A stretch of DNA of 64,000 nt, taken from positions 186,001 through 250,000 of the forward strand of contig NZ_PNYA01000004.1 of NCBI RefSeq assembly GCF_002879885.1. Reading direction: 5' to 3'. Numbering within the stretch: the stretch's first letter is position 1; every line of letters begins with the position of its first letter. Made by a program: the position numbers and the translations under genes. This document shows, one piece after another, positions 1-8,467 of the stretch. The notes under the pieces were generated by a model. It searched no databases. It was not told where the DNA came from and worked only from the letters and a program-made list of their open reading frames with translations. Origin of the DNA: Trinickia dabaoshanensis (GTDB lineage Bacteria; Pseudomonadota; Gammaproteobacteria; Burkholderiales; Burkholderiaceae).

Positions 1-1920
1 TTCGGGCTCGTCCCGCTCCGGCCCGTAGATCCACGTGAGCCCCACCAACGATGAAATCTCGGCCTGTAGCCGTGTGAAATCGATCGGCTTCGAAAGAAAT
101 GCATTGGCGCCGGCCTGCAGCGCTTTATCGACGTCCGCTTGGGATGCGCTTGCCGACAACGCGACGATCGGAACGTCGACGCCCTCGGGCCGCGCGCGCA
201 GGCGGCGAATGAACTCCAAACCGTCCATACCGGGCATCACGACGTCGGTCAGCACGATCGATATGGGCTCCCGGGCCAGTGCCGCCAGCGCATCGCACGC
301 CGAGCCGGCCGTGACGACGTCGAAACCGAGTGGCCCCAGCAAGTCCCCGATGACCGTCCGATTCAGGGGTGCGTCGTCCACGACGAGCACCTTATGCCGC
401 GGCCCGGCATAGCCCGTTACGTGCCCTTCGTATCGTCGTAAGCACGCGTCTGCGCTCGCGCGTTGGGCCGCCGGCAATTCGAAGCTGAACACACTCCCCT
501 TGCCGACTTCGCTTTCGGCAACGATATCGCCCCCCATGGCCCGTACGAACTGACGGCTGATCGCGAGCCCCAGGCCGATCCCGCCTTCACCGCAGAGCGC
601 GGATCGTGCTTGCTCGTAGGGTAAGAATATTCGCTCGAGAAAGTCCTCGGCGATCCCGATGCCGGTGTCGATCACCTCGAAACGCACATCACCGGATGCC
701 GCTCGGCTAACGCGCAACATTACGCTGCCCTGCGCCGTGAACTTAACGGCGTTGGTCAACAAATTGAGAAGCACCTGCCGCAGCCGGCATTCATCGGCCC
801 GCACCGCTACCGGCGCATCGGGCGAAATCCGAGGAACGAATGCCAGCCCCTTCTCCGCCGCCTTCATCGCAATGACTTCGCCCATCGTCCCCACCGTTGC
901 CGACACCATGACATCGCTGATCTCGACGCGCATCCGGCCGGCTTCCACGGTCGCAAAATCGAGCACGTCGCGAATCAGCGCGAGCAACTGCTCGCCACAG
1001 CGCTGAATCACCGCCACGGCGTCACGATGCGTCGCCCGCAGTGAAGCGTCACGCTGAAGCAGTTGCGCATATCCGAGTATCCCGTTCAGCGGGGTGCGCA
1101 GCTCATGACTCATGCTGGCGAGAAAGGCGCTCTTGGCCCGATTTGCCGTTTCCGCCTCGATTCGCGCCTCGCGCTCCGCCGCGGCGTCGCGCTCCTCCTG
1201 ATAGGCGCGATGGGCCCGGACGCTCATTTCGTTGAACGCGGACACCAGTCGATCGAATTCATCGGGCGCCACGCTAGGATTGCGATCGAGCGCGAGCGGT
1301 ATTGGCGGATCGCGATAGTCGTAGGTATCCACGGCCCGTGCCACGGCACCGAGATGCCGGGTGATTAACCGGTTCAACAACACCGTGATGAATACCGCAA
1401 TCAAGAACGTGTTCGTCGCCTGGCCGACGATAATCAGGACCGCCGTTCTTGCCACGGCTCCGAATAGATCGTCCAGCGTCGCTACGACGTGCAACGTGCC
1501 GATCACTCTGTCGGTGCCCTGCACGCGTCGCACGACCGGGAAATCGCGCGACACGATAGAGCGTCCGGGCGTCGACAGACCAGCGGAAACGACGAACGGC
1601 TCGCGGCCGGTCGCGCTCACGCGCACCGAACGGATGTCTCGAAGCCTCAGCATGTCGTCCAGTTCCGATTGCAACTGCGGACGATCGAGCCGCCAAAGCG
1701 CCTCTCCAACGCTGTCGCGATAGCTGCGCTCGACGTCCGCTAGGCGCGTTTGCACGAGATCCACGCCCTGCCGATACTCGCGATAAAGTTGTACCGCGGC
1801 GAGCAGGATCGTGACGACGCAACTGAACGCGAAAATCGCGGCAAAGAGCCGCAAGACGACGCTGCCGCGTAGGCGATCGATCAGGCTGCGCAAACAAATC
1901 GGCACAATGGCGACTCGCAC
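1..1920 (-). CDS. Hybrid sensor histidine kinase (C-terminus beyond the window edge)
   Basis: Membrane-bound hybrid kinase; the stop codon lies left of the window. Reading the minus strand gives a first hydrophobic helix at about residues 21-43, a short periplasmic part, a second helix followed by a HAMP-like linker, then HisKA with the H-box SHELRTPLNG (phospho-acceptor His272). HATPase_c follows with DTGIGI and GIGLGL, then a receiver domain with VVDDAPLN and the phospho-acceptor in LTDVVMPGMDG (Asp559). A GTG start at 1920 lies 4 bases after the stop of the upstream binding-protein gene; a second in-frame GTG at 1905 is possible. The pairing with a periplasmic binding protein suggests ligand sensing through that protein, which is an inference. 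A further phosphotransfer domain may lie outside the window. Confidence 0.9.
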   Translation of the reverse strand, partial: MRVAIVPICLRSLIDRLRGSVVLRLFAAIFAFSCVVTILLAAVQLYREYRQGVDLVQTRLADVERSYRDSVGEALWRLDRPQLQSELDDMLRLRDIRSVRVSATGREPFVVSAGLSTPGRSIVSRDFPVVRRVQGTDRVIGTLHVVATLDDLFGAVARTAVLIIVGQATNTFLIAVFITVLLNRLITRHLGAVARAVDTYDYRDPPIPLALDRNPSVAPDEFDRLVSAFNEMSVRAHRAYQEERDAAAEREARIEAETANRAKSAFLASMSHELRTPLNGILGYAQLLQRDASLRATHRDAVAVIQRCGEQLLALIRDVLDFATVEAGRMRVEISDVMVSATVGTMGEVIAMKAAEKGLAFVPRISPDAPVAVRADECRLRQVLLNLLTNAVKFTAQGSVMLRVSRAASGDVRFEVIDTGIGIAEDFLERIFLPYEQARSALCGEGGIGLGLAISRQFVRAMGGDIVAESEVGKGSVFSFELPAAQRASADACLRRYEGHVTGYAGPRHKVLVVDDAPLNRTVIGDLLGPLGFDVVTAGSACDALAALAREPISIVLTDVVMPGMDGLEFIRRLRARPEGVDVPIVALSASASQADVDKALQAGANAFLSKPIDFTRLQAEISSLVGLTWIYGPERDEPE

Positions 1921-1924
1921 GACC

Positions 1925-2881
1925 CTATCGCCTTGCCGCGTTACGCGGTGCTTGAACGTTCATCCAATACTCGGCGGGTATTTCGCGATCCTGTTTGGAC
2001 AACCACGGATTGTCGATCCAGATGACCTTGCGATGGGCCAAGTCCGCGCCATCGAGCGCCGCGCGGATATAAGGGTGTGACCGAAATAGCTGAATATACG
2101 AACCATCGGCGTACGCTTTGCGCAGTCCTCCCTCGATGGCGTTCGCGAGCCGAGTGTCGCGTTTGCTCGTATAAAAAATGAAATCGGACCGATAGGCCAG
2201 CAAAAGGTGAGTCTCCACGGCCAGATCCGGATTCGCCTGATGCCGCGCTCGCAGCTCGCTGTATGCTTCGATCACACCGCGCGGGTAATAGTCGATGTGT
2301 CCCGCTTCGAGCATCCGAAACAACGCGTCGTAGGGCGCCGTTTCAATGTGCAAGCCCGCGCTGCGCAAGATTTCGGTGTCGACCCATCCGATCCCCTGGC
2401 CGCCGATCAATGCTTTCAACTGCTCGAGCGTATCGATACGATCGAACTCGGTCTGGCGGTCTTTGCGAATGAGCAGCACGCGAAAACCGATCAGCCCGCG
2501 ATGAATCGGAATACGAATCGCGCGCAGCTTGGCCTCGTCGATCCGCGACATGCTCGACCAATGCAGATCGATCGTTCGGCCTTCGGCCAATTCAGTCAAC
2601 GCTCGCTCGCGTTCCATCACGTCCTTGGACGCGCGAATCGTGTAATCGGCGTGGATCTCGCGCATCGCTAGATCGAGGACGGCTTTGGCGAAAGCCGCCC
2701 GCGGATCGTCGAACTCCGTGACACGCGGATACACGATATCGAACCGTTGCGCCCGAACAGGCGCCGCATGCCAGCACGAGAATGCGGCCAGCAACACGAA
2801 CAGCCATCGACGCCATGAGCTCGAACCGCGCGATCGCACGCGTGCCCGCATGATCCAAAGCATCGAAATAGATCCTGACAT
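1925..2881 (-). CDS. Periplasmic solute-binding protein (family 3-like), likely accessory to the adjacent kinase
   Basis: Exported protein of about 318 residues resembling amino-acid-type (SBP_bac_3) binding proteins. The frame stays open to 3004, but the upstream part has no signal character. The ATG at 2881, or the one at 2851, precedes a basic stretch and a hydrophobic segment (WLFVLLAAFSCWHAAPVRA) ending in a plausible signal peptidase site, so the shorter form is preferred. Later segments such as GQGIGWVDTEIL and RMLEAGHIDYYPRG fit the two-lobe fold. It sits 4 bases upstream of the hybrid kinase, with no transporter permease or ATPase visible, so a sensing role is more likely than uptake. 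The ligand is unknown. Confidence 0.75.
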   Translation of the reverse strand: MSGSISMLWIMRARVRSRGSSSWRRWLFVLLAAFSCWHAAPVRAQRFDIVYPRVTEFDDPRAAFAKAVLDLAMREIHADYTIRASKDVMERERALTELAEGRTIDLHWSSMSRIDEAKLRAIRIPIHRGLIGFRVLLIRKDRQTEFDRIDTLEQLKALIGGQGIGWVDTEILRSAGLHIETAPYDALFRMLEAGHIDYYPRGVIEAYSELRARHQANPDLAVETHLLLAYRSDFIFYTSKRDTRLANAIEGGLRKAYADGSYIQLFRSHPYIRAALDGADLAHRKVIWIDNPWLSKQDREIPAEYWMNVQAPRNAARR

Positions 2882-3000
2882 TTCCACGACCGGCGCACGA
2901 AAAAAAAGGCCGTCGATCGACGGCCTCAAGAGCACCAACGCGCATGACAGCGTGGAAAACGCCGGCGCTACAGGGGATTCGTCGAAGTGTCGTTCGAGGC

Positions 3001-3345
3001 TCAAGACGGAGCGCTCGGCTCGAGGACTTTCAGGTATCGATTGACTTCTTTCACGAGCTCCGTCGTATAGGTGGACGAGAAGCCATCGTCGTCGCCGAGC
3101 GCGAGCAATCGCTCGATTCTCCCGCGGAACGTACTGGCGATATCGGCGCGTGTCTGCGCCGGCAGGTGAGAGACGATCGAATTGAGCAGCTCTCCGGCAA
3201 CCAGCATCCAGGTACCGTGCTGCACGATGGCATTGCTATGCGCTCCGCACAGCTCGACGATCGCGGCTCTGAGTTCGTCGGCGTTGTCGGGGTCGTCATG
3301 CGTTCCGACTCCCTCCTCCGACTGCTCTTTTCGTGTCAATGTCAT
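3001..3345 (-). CDS. Hypothetical protein, 114 aa
   Basis: Small, acidic, mostly helical protein with no signal peptide or membrane segment and no family I recognise. The frame runs from an ATG at 3345 to a stop at 3001. Its composition (DDPDNADELRAAIVEL, GELLNSIVSHLPAQTRADIASTF) looks like a real folded protein rather than a shadow frame. It lies immediately upstream of, and in the same direction as, the binding-protein/kinase pair and could share its transcript. Confidence 0.55.
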   Translation of the reverse strand: MTLTRKEQSEEGVGTHDDPDNADELRAAIVELCGAHSNAIVQHGTWMLVAGELLNSIVSHLPAQTRADIASTFRGRIERLLALGDDDGFSSTYTTELVKEVNRYLKVLEPSAPS

Positions 3346-3394
3346 CGGCTACCCATTTCTCGCGGCTTCGGCTCTCCAGTTGCCGATCGCGGCA

Positions 3395-3724
3395 TCACGC
3401 CGCCGTACGCTGAATTCTAATGCGCGAGCATCGCGGGATATCGACCGAAAAGGATGAATCGATCGTCAGGATTTCCTTAAGCAGACCGGCAAAATATACG
3501 GAGCGATCAGTCTGGCGGGAACGGAGAACGGCGCGAACGGCGCGACAGCTAGCCGCTTGCGCCCGGCCCCACTCGCTCAATGCACCTTCGGAAAACCGTG
3601 ACGTTCCACCAACAGCGCTAGACTGCGCTTCGATCGGTGCGGCATGAGGGCAGATGAAACGTTCGCCGAGATACGCGGGATCGGTAAAACCCGGCTCGAG
3701 CAACAGCAACACATCACGAGTCAT
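3395..3724 (-). pseudogene. Degraded DUF3088-like gene
   Basis: The first 32 or so residues (MTRDVLLLLEPGFTDP, then RFICPHAAPIE) match the start of the DUF3088 family, small thioredoxin-like proteins of unknown function. The first family cysteine region is kept but the second cysteine of the usual C-x-x-C-like motif is replaced. After that the protein loses family character: the expected 'LDV..I.F.RPR..V...LGE..Q..PVLVL' core is missing, suggesting internal deletion or frameshift. Its ATG overlaps the stop of the truncated exbD gene by ATGA. It may still be translated, but I regard it as a remnant. Confidence 0.45.
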
Positions 3725-3960
3725 ACCTGGCCATGCGCATCGCGGCTCACCGCGATCGGCGGGTCTTCTTCGTTCAACGGCTTTGCGTTGCCCGTCGGCA
3801 AATCGACTTGGACGCCCGATGCCATCAACGGCGCCGCCACCATGAACACGATCAGCAGCACCAGCATGACGTCGACGAGCTGCGTGACGTTGATCTCGCT
3901 GACCGGCGCGCCGTAAGCCGCGCGCGGCCCATGGCCGGAATTCGGAATACGCGCTCCCAT
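3721..3960 (-). pseudogene. Truncated ExbD/TolR family gene
   Basis: ExbD/TolR proteins are single-span inner-membrane subunits of proton-driven energy transducers and are normally about 130-150 residues. This copy has the diagnostic N-terminal segment (SEINVTQLVDVMLVLLIVFM, including the functional Asp in the membrane helix) and the start of the periplasmic part (VQVDLPTGNAKPLNEEDPP). It stops after about 79 residues, so most of the periplasmic domain is gone. A Gln replaces the usual Pro in the NVTPLVD motif. No complete tolQ/exbB partner is visible upstream. The start at 3960 is preferred over the open frame up to 4113, which has no family character. Confidence 0.6.
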
Positions 3961-4811
3961 GTCAGGCTCTCCTCGCTGCGGCGCCGCGGGTCGCGAAAGC
4001 AGTTGCATGGGCTGCCGTGTCGGCGCCCGTGCCGCGCGCGGCGGCACCGCTGTGATCCAAGCTCTGGGCGACGTTCGAATGAGTGAACCGGGTATCGCCG
4101 GCCTCGAGCGCACTCACGCGGAACAATGAGTGCTCGATTCCCGGAGCACGATGGTCCGCACGCCACCAATGAATCCGCACCACATTATGTGCGGCGCTGC
4201 TAAACGAGATGGATATACGGTTGAGCTAACGGAAGAACAGTTGCCAGGCCGGGTGTTGACGTCGCGACTGGACGTACTGATGCGTGCGCTGTTTCCAATC
4301 CAGATCCATGCTTTTCCGTGCCACTCGCAAGGTGCAAAAGCCGACGACGCAAACCCGAGAGCGATCGATGTCGCGCCAAAAGCGGCTGCATTAGCACGCC
4401 ACGGCAGTGCGAAATCCACTGCATTAGAGTCATAGGGCGTGTCCTCGGGATATTGCCACGGGAATGCTGCGCATAACACCGCCCGTCAGATTAAAGGACG
4501 GAAACCGCCGTTGTCGCAAAGGCCGTAAAGCGCTGCGAAGATTTTCGGCACGTCAGCCGTGGCGCATTACCTGCCGGAACTCGTTGGTTGCCCACCTCGA
4601 TGGGAGCAACCTCATCGCCTTGGATCACGCGTCGGCCGCCCTGGGCCGAAGCTGCCTCCCTCAGCCATAGACACCGGATGCGACGCTTGCGTCGAGGTTT
4701 GGTAGGCCGAGTGGCCGAGGCGTCCTATATGCGGCAAAAGGGCGGTGTGATTGTGCGAAAATACGGAAACTTAAATCTGAACAACCCAGTCATCTGAGCC
4801 GGATTACGTTT
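3961..4811. other. Gene-poor, apparently decayed stretch
   Basis: About 850 bases without a convincing intact gene. A minus-strand frame ending at 3962, directly abutting the truncated exbD start, contains ALEAGDTRFTHSNVAQSLD and an Ala-rich tail, and could be the tail of a damaged exbB/tolQ. The match is too weak to call. The remaining open frames on both strands look like noise. Base composition becomes less GC-rich towards 4700-4811, next to the two-gene module. Confidence 0.4.
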
Positions 4812-5252
4812 ATGGCCCGCCGCCCCGGAAATAATCCCAAACGCCGTATCGCCCCACTCGAGCGCCTAACCGAAGAACGGAAAAATGCGCTGACGGGAGC
4901 CGTACGCTACGTCGGCAGCGGTCACCATAAACGCAATCCGGCTGACTACGGGCTGCCGCGAGCGAACCCGCGACCGACCAAGTCACTGTGCGATCTCGAG
5001 CGCACCATCCTTTCGGATGAGGCTCGGCGGCTCGTGGCCAGTGGTATCCGGTACGGCCTGTACAGCGAGCCCCAGGAAGACGGGTTCCCGAAATTTATCT
5101 GGAGTGTCTCTGAGCGCGGCGAGGTGTTTGAAGCGAAAACAGACACCCATGGGACGGGCGAATACCATGGGTATCCGCTGGAAGACGAAGATGCCATGCA
5201 CAAGTATGTGAAATCGATCTGGGAAGAACGATGTCAGAACGCTGGTCAATAG
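4812..5252 (+). CDS. Hypothetical protein, first gene of a two-gene module
   Basis: A 146-residue soluble protein with a basic N-terminus (MARRPGNNPKRR) and an alpha/beta C-terminal half with the pattern FIWSVSERGEVFEAKTDT, then GEYHGYPLEDEDAM. I have the impression of a widespread small family with a 'GEVFEA...GYHGYPL' signature but cannot name a function for it. It overlaps the next gene by 22 bases, so the two are surely co-translated. Codon use is less GC3-biased than in the flanking core genes, which fits horizontal acquisition. A small toxin-like or nucleic-acid-binding role is only a guess from the arrangement. Confidence 0.7.
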   Translation: MARRPGNNPKRRIAPLERLTEERKNALTGAVRYVGSGHHKRNPADYGLPRANPRPTKSLCDLERTILSDEARRLVASGIRYGLYSEPQEDGFPKFIWSVSERGEVFEAKTDTHGTGEYHGYPLEDEDAMHKYVKSIWEERCQNAGQ

Positions 5253-6538
5253 GTATTGAATGGGCACAGTTGGACACGGGCGCACCGGAAGAACGGGCGG
5301 GGTTCGCCGCGCTCGGCATCCATTCCCACGATGCCTGCCTGACGTTTGGATACGACAGCCTTTTGCAAAGCGTCCGGCGCGCGCCCTATCTGTCGGCATA
5401 CCATCTTGCCGAATGGCTCGCCTGGAATTGGTGGCGCCTGCGCTGGGAACCGCACCGGCAGTCGGCCGATTGGGAACTGTCGCATGCGATGGCGAGTATC
5501 GGTGGCGGATACATCTGGCCCAACATTCACATTGTTTCGGATGGGATAAACGTCTCACTGATATCCAAACCCACCTCCGAACGGATACGCACGCCCTACC
5601 GCTATCTCAGTGACAGTGTGAGCGTCATTTCCGCCACTGACTTTGAAGGCGAGGTCGATCTGTTCGTCGAAGCAGTTTTGCAGCGACTGCAAAGCGTCCA
5701 CGTGACCCACACCAATCTGCACGATATCTGGCGGGGTTTAGCAGAGGAACGGCAGGACCCGGCACTGACCAAGCAACGCAAGTTCGAAGCCTTGCTGGGC
5801 GAAGATCCGGGTGAAATGGACGATGCGCAGCTACAAGGCTTTATCGCCAACGCCGAGGCCACGGGTCAAGCAGCGCTTGAGGAAATCGCTGCCAATCGAA
5901 TTCCCGGAAAAGCTGTACCCGATATCCCCCATTTGCTTGAACTGGGCCATGCACGCGGTGTCGTGACTAACCCCAGTGACCGAATCACGTTGCACGGGCA
6001 TATTCCACACGATATGGACGCACCCTGGCGGGCCGGCACCCGTGCGGCTCAGTTGCTGCGTGCCCAAGAAAATATCGATCCCGGTGTCGCGATCACCAAT
6101 GACCAACTTGCTCGCATGTATGGAGCCACGCGGCATATTTTCGATCCGCTGGACCAATCACCCGACTTGTCCTTCGACTTGTCCGAGTCCGATAAATGTC
6201 ATCGGGTGATACTGCGGCGCGCCGGGCGGGAGACGGCTCGTCGTTTCGCCCTGGCCCGCCTGTTGGGCGACGCTTTGACTCACACGACGAACGACGCCGT
6301 GCGCCCCGCCACACACTCGGATACTTACCGGCAAAAGGTACAGCGTGCATTCGCTGCCGAGCTTCTCAGCCCTTTTCAGGCGGTCGACCATATGCTGGAT
6401 GGAGATTACTCCGCAGAGAACCAGCAGGAAGTCGCTGACCATTTCCAAGTGTCCGATCGAACCATCCTAACGCTCTTGGTCAACCAAAGACGGCTCGACC
6501 GCGGCAAACTCGACGAAGCTGATTGGGTACAGGCTTGA
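5231..6538 (+). CDS. Large protein with degenerate ImmA/IrrE-like C-terminal domain
   Basis: A 435-residue soluble protein. Residues 1-150 form an unrecognised Trp-rich domain (LAEWLAWNWWRLRW). Residues 240-330 are a linker/helical region. From about residue 335 the pattern follows the ImmA/IrrE metallopeptidase fold: RFALARLLGDAL where the family has 'F.LAHELGH.L', then QRAFAAELLSPF where the family has 'E..A..FAAELLMP', then a helix-turn-helix-like VADHFQVSDRTILTLL. The metal site HExxH reads R-L-L-G-D here, so zinc binding and proteolysis are not expected. It starts inside the end of the preceding gene. A regulatory or antitoxin role is possible but unproven. Confidence 0.75.
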   Translation: MSERWSIGIEWAQLDTGAPEERAGFAALGIHSHDACLTFGYDSLLQSVRRAPYLSAYHLAEWLAWNWWRLRWEPHRQSADWELSHAMASIGGGYIWPNIHIVSDGINVSLISKPTSERIRTPYRYLSDSVSVISATDFEGEVDLFVEAVLQRLQSVHVTHTNLHDIWRGLAEERQDPALTKQRKFEALLGEDPGEMDDAQLQGFIANAEATGQAALEEIAANRIPGKAVPDIPHLLELGHARGVVTNPSDRITLHGHIPHDMDAPWRAGTRAAQLLRAQENIDPGVAITNDQLARMYGATRHIFDPLDQSPDLSFDLSESDKCHRVILRRAGRETARRFALARLLGDALTHTTNDAVRPATHSDTYRQKVQRAFAAELLSPFQAVDHMLDGDYSAENQQEVADHFQVSDRTILTLLVNQRRLDRGKLDEADWVQA

Positions 6539-6634
6539 GTTGGATCGCAGACGGGAAGGATCGCCTGCTTGCCCTTGCCCGCGCCGTACAAGCCCGAATC
6601 AGCCCGAGCGAACACGCTCCGCCCGTAGCCTCGC

Positions 6635-7282
6635 CTACTCGTTCTCGTCGAAGTAATGCCCGAACTTGACCTGCTTCGTACGAATGTACCGTTCGTTCTC
6701 GTCGCGAACCGGAATCGCCAGCGCGACGCGCTCGCACACCGGAATACCGTGACGCGAGAGCGTTTCGAACTTGTCCGGATTGTTGCTCATCAAACGCACC
6801 GACGTCACGTTCAGGTCGCGCAAAATCGCGGCAGCCGAATCGTACTCCCGCGCGTCGTCGGGTAACCCCAGCTCGAGGTTTGCCTCCACGGTGTCGAGCC
6901 CTTGCTCCTGCAACTGATACGCGCGGATCTTGTTCGACAAGCCGATACCCCGGCCCTCATGGCCGCGCAGGTACAGAAGCACGCCGCGCCCTTCCGCGGC
7001 AATGTAGCGCAGCGCCAGGTCCAACTGCTCCCCGCAATCGCATCGATACGAGCCCAGCACGTCGCCCGTCAGGCATTCGGAGTGCAAGCGCGTGAGCACC
7101 GACTCCTGTCCGCCGACCTCCCCCATCACCAACGCCAAATGTTCGGCTTCGCCTGAAGCGACACGATACGCGTACGAGGTGAACGTTCCGTACCGGGTGG
7201 GCAAAGTGGCCTTGGCGGCGAGCGAGACGCATTGCGTGGCGCGCTCGTCGCCGGCACGAGGCGGCTGGGCTGACGTGGGCAT
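6635..7282 (-). CDS. ribA: GTP cyclohydrolase II
   Basis: Catalyses the first step of riboflavin synthesis, opening GTP to 2,5-diamino-6-ribosylamino-pyrimidinone phosphate, formate and pyrophosphate. At 215 residues it is a stand-alone RibA, not fused to RibB. The zinc ligands appear as C-x10-C-x-C in [20 protein letters not shown]. The GTP-binding/catalytic segment [15 protein letters not shown] and the NNPDKF motif are intact. An ATG at 7282 gives a short divergent N-terminus before the conserved domain. It is transcribed away from the CBS gene, with about 220 bases of shared upstream region; no FMN riboswitch was recognised there. Confidence 0.95.
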   Translation of the reverse strand: MPTSAQPPRAGDERATQCVSLAAKATLPTRYGTFTSYAYRVASGEAEHLALVMGEVGGQESVLTRLHSECLTGDVLGSYRCDCGEQLDLALRYIAAEGRGVLLYLRGHEGRGIGLSNKIRAYQLQEQGLDTVEANLELGLPDDAREYDSAAAILRDLNVTSVRLMSNNPDKFETLSRHGIPVCERVALAIPVRDENERYIRTKQVKFGHYFDENE

Positions 7283-7502
7283 AACGAGAGTTGGTAATGA
7301 CTTTGGGCTTATATCGGTTCGCGCGCACCCATAGCCGGTCCGCGCACCGCGAGTTTAACCCTAATCGTCGTTCAAGGCCCGCCGCGGGCGCCACGGCGGC
7401 CCGCTTCACCGCCTATACTGGGAAAACGGACCCGCGCCGGCAAGCCGATGCGACGCGAGCCGATCCCCGCCCCCAACGACAACAGAAGACGGAGAGACGC
7501 CC

Positions 7503-7979
7503 ATGCCCAACGTAGCGCAGATTCTCAAGTCGAAGCTGGACGATCCGCAGGCCGCAAAGAGAATCGCTGAAGCGCCGGTCATCACGATCGATGCAAAATC
7601 GTCGGTTTTCGAAGCCGTCAAAATGATGGCCCAACATCAGATCGGTGCGCTCATCGTCACCGAGGGCACCGAGGGCAAAATCGCGGGGATCATCACGGAG
7701 CGCGATTACGCCCGCAAGATCGTCTTGTTGGACCGCTCGTCCAAATCGACGGCGGTGGGCGAGATCATGACGCAGCAAGTGCTGCACGTGCGCATGACGG
7801 ACACCACCGAGGACTGCATGGCGCTCATGACCGAGCACCGCATGCGCCACTTGCCTGTCATCGACAACGGCAAGCTCGTCGGCATGGTGTCGATCGGCGA
7901 TTTGGTCAAAGCGATTATCTCCGAGCAGCAGTTCACGATTCAGCAGCTCGAGCATTACATCTCAGGCGTCCATATTTAG
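7503..7979 (+). CDS. CBS-domain protein
   Basis: A 158-residue cytoplasmic protein made of two tandem CBS motifs (about residues 25-80 and 90-145), each ending in the typical adenine-nucleotide-binding pattern (GIITERDYARKIVL and GMVSIGDLVKAII). Such stand-alone CBS-pair proteins bind AMP, ATP or S-adenosyl compounds and tune partner proteins; the partner is unknown. The ATG at 7503 follows a purine-rich leader (GACGGAGAGACGCCC). Its stop is followed 11 bases later by a stable hairpin. Confidence 0.9.
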   Translation: MPNVAQILKSKLDDPQAAKRIAEAPVITIDAKSSVFEAVKMMAQHQIGALIVTEGTEGKIAGIITERDYARKIVLLDRSSKSTAVGEIMTQQVLHVRMTDTTEDCMALMTEHRMRHLPVIDNGKLVGMVSIGDLVKAIISEQQFTIQQLEHYISGVHI

Positions 7980-7990
7980 TCCCGCATATC

Positions 7991-8010
7991 GCGAGTGCAC
8001 CCGCACTCGC
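7991..8010 (+). terminator. Hairpin after the CBS gene
   Basis: A perfect 8-base stem (GCGAGTGC/GCACTCGC) with a 4-base loop, 11 bases beyond the CBS stop. There is no T-run after it, so it would be a weak intrinsic terminator or an mRNA 3'-end stabiliser. Confidence 0.45.
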
Positions 8011-8467
8011 ACAACCCCACCCACACCCGCGACCGAGCCCTCGGTTTTTCGCGAAACCTGCTTTTTTTCGTAGGTCCCGCGAAAACCCCGCGCATCGGTT
8101 AATCACTTTTGCACGATCCGCAAATATCAAACCACACCCGCCCGAAAGAGTCGGATCGAATTAACGCCAAAATCTACAGTGGGATCGGTTTTAAGAAGGT
8201 CAACCGCATAAAATAGGCGCCAAACGATTTCGACGCAACCCAATTTAAGCGCATGGCTGAAATCGATCCCGTGCGCCGCTCGATCGAGCTTCTATTCAAA
8301 ACCCCCAGTTTTAATCAGACAATACCTCACAGGCCGGGTACCAGCAGGATAGTATTCCCTTCGTCTGATCGGTTTCGCACAAAACAGAGAGCCGCCTGAA
8401 ACTGATGTCGGTAAGTTGGGCAATTTACCTGTTTCAGGCAAGTAATATTTTCGATATGCGAGGACAT
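8011..8467. promoter_or_regulatory. Long upstream region of the LuxR gene with an inverted repeat
   Basis: About 460 bases without a gene. The only clear structure is a perfect 9-base inverted repeat, GCCTGAAAC at 8394-8402 and GTTTCAGGC at 8431-8439, separated by 28 bases and ending 28 bases before the chosen braR start. It could be an operator or a 5'-UTR hairpin. The stretch around 8100-8240 is relatively AT-rich, as expected for a promoter, but no confident -35/-10 pair can be named. Confidence 0.4.

Noticed and set aside
1274-1897. Open minus-strand frame of 207 codons
   Set aside because: It is a shadow of the hybrid kinase, which is read in another minus-strand frame with clear HisKA and receiver motifs.
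4690-4735. Stretch resembling the D-arm of a Ser/Leu tRNA (GGCCGAGTGGCCGAGGCG)
   Set aside because: No acceptor stem, anticodon arm or T-arm can be folded around it.
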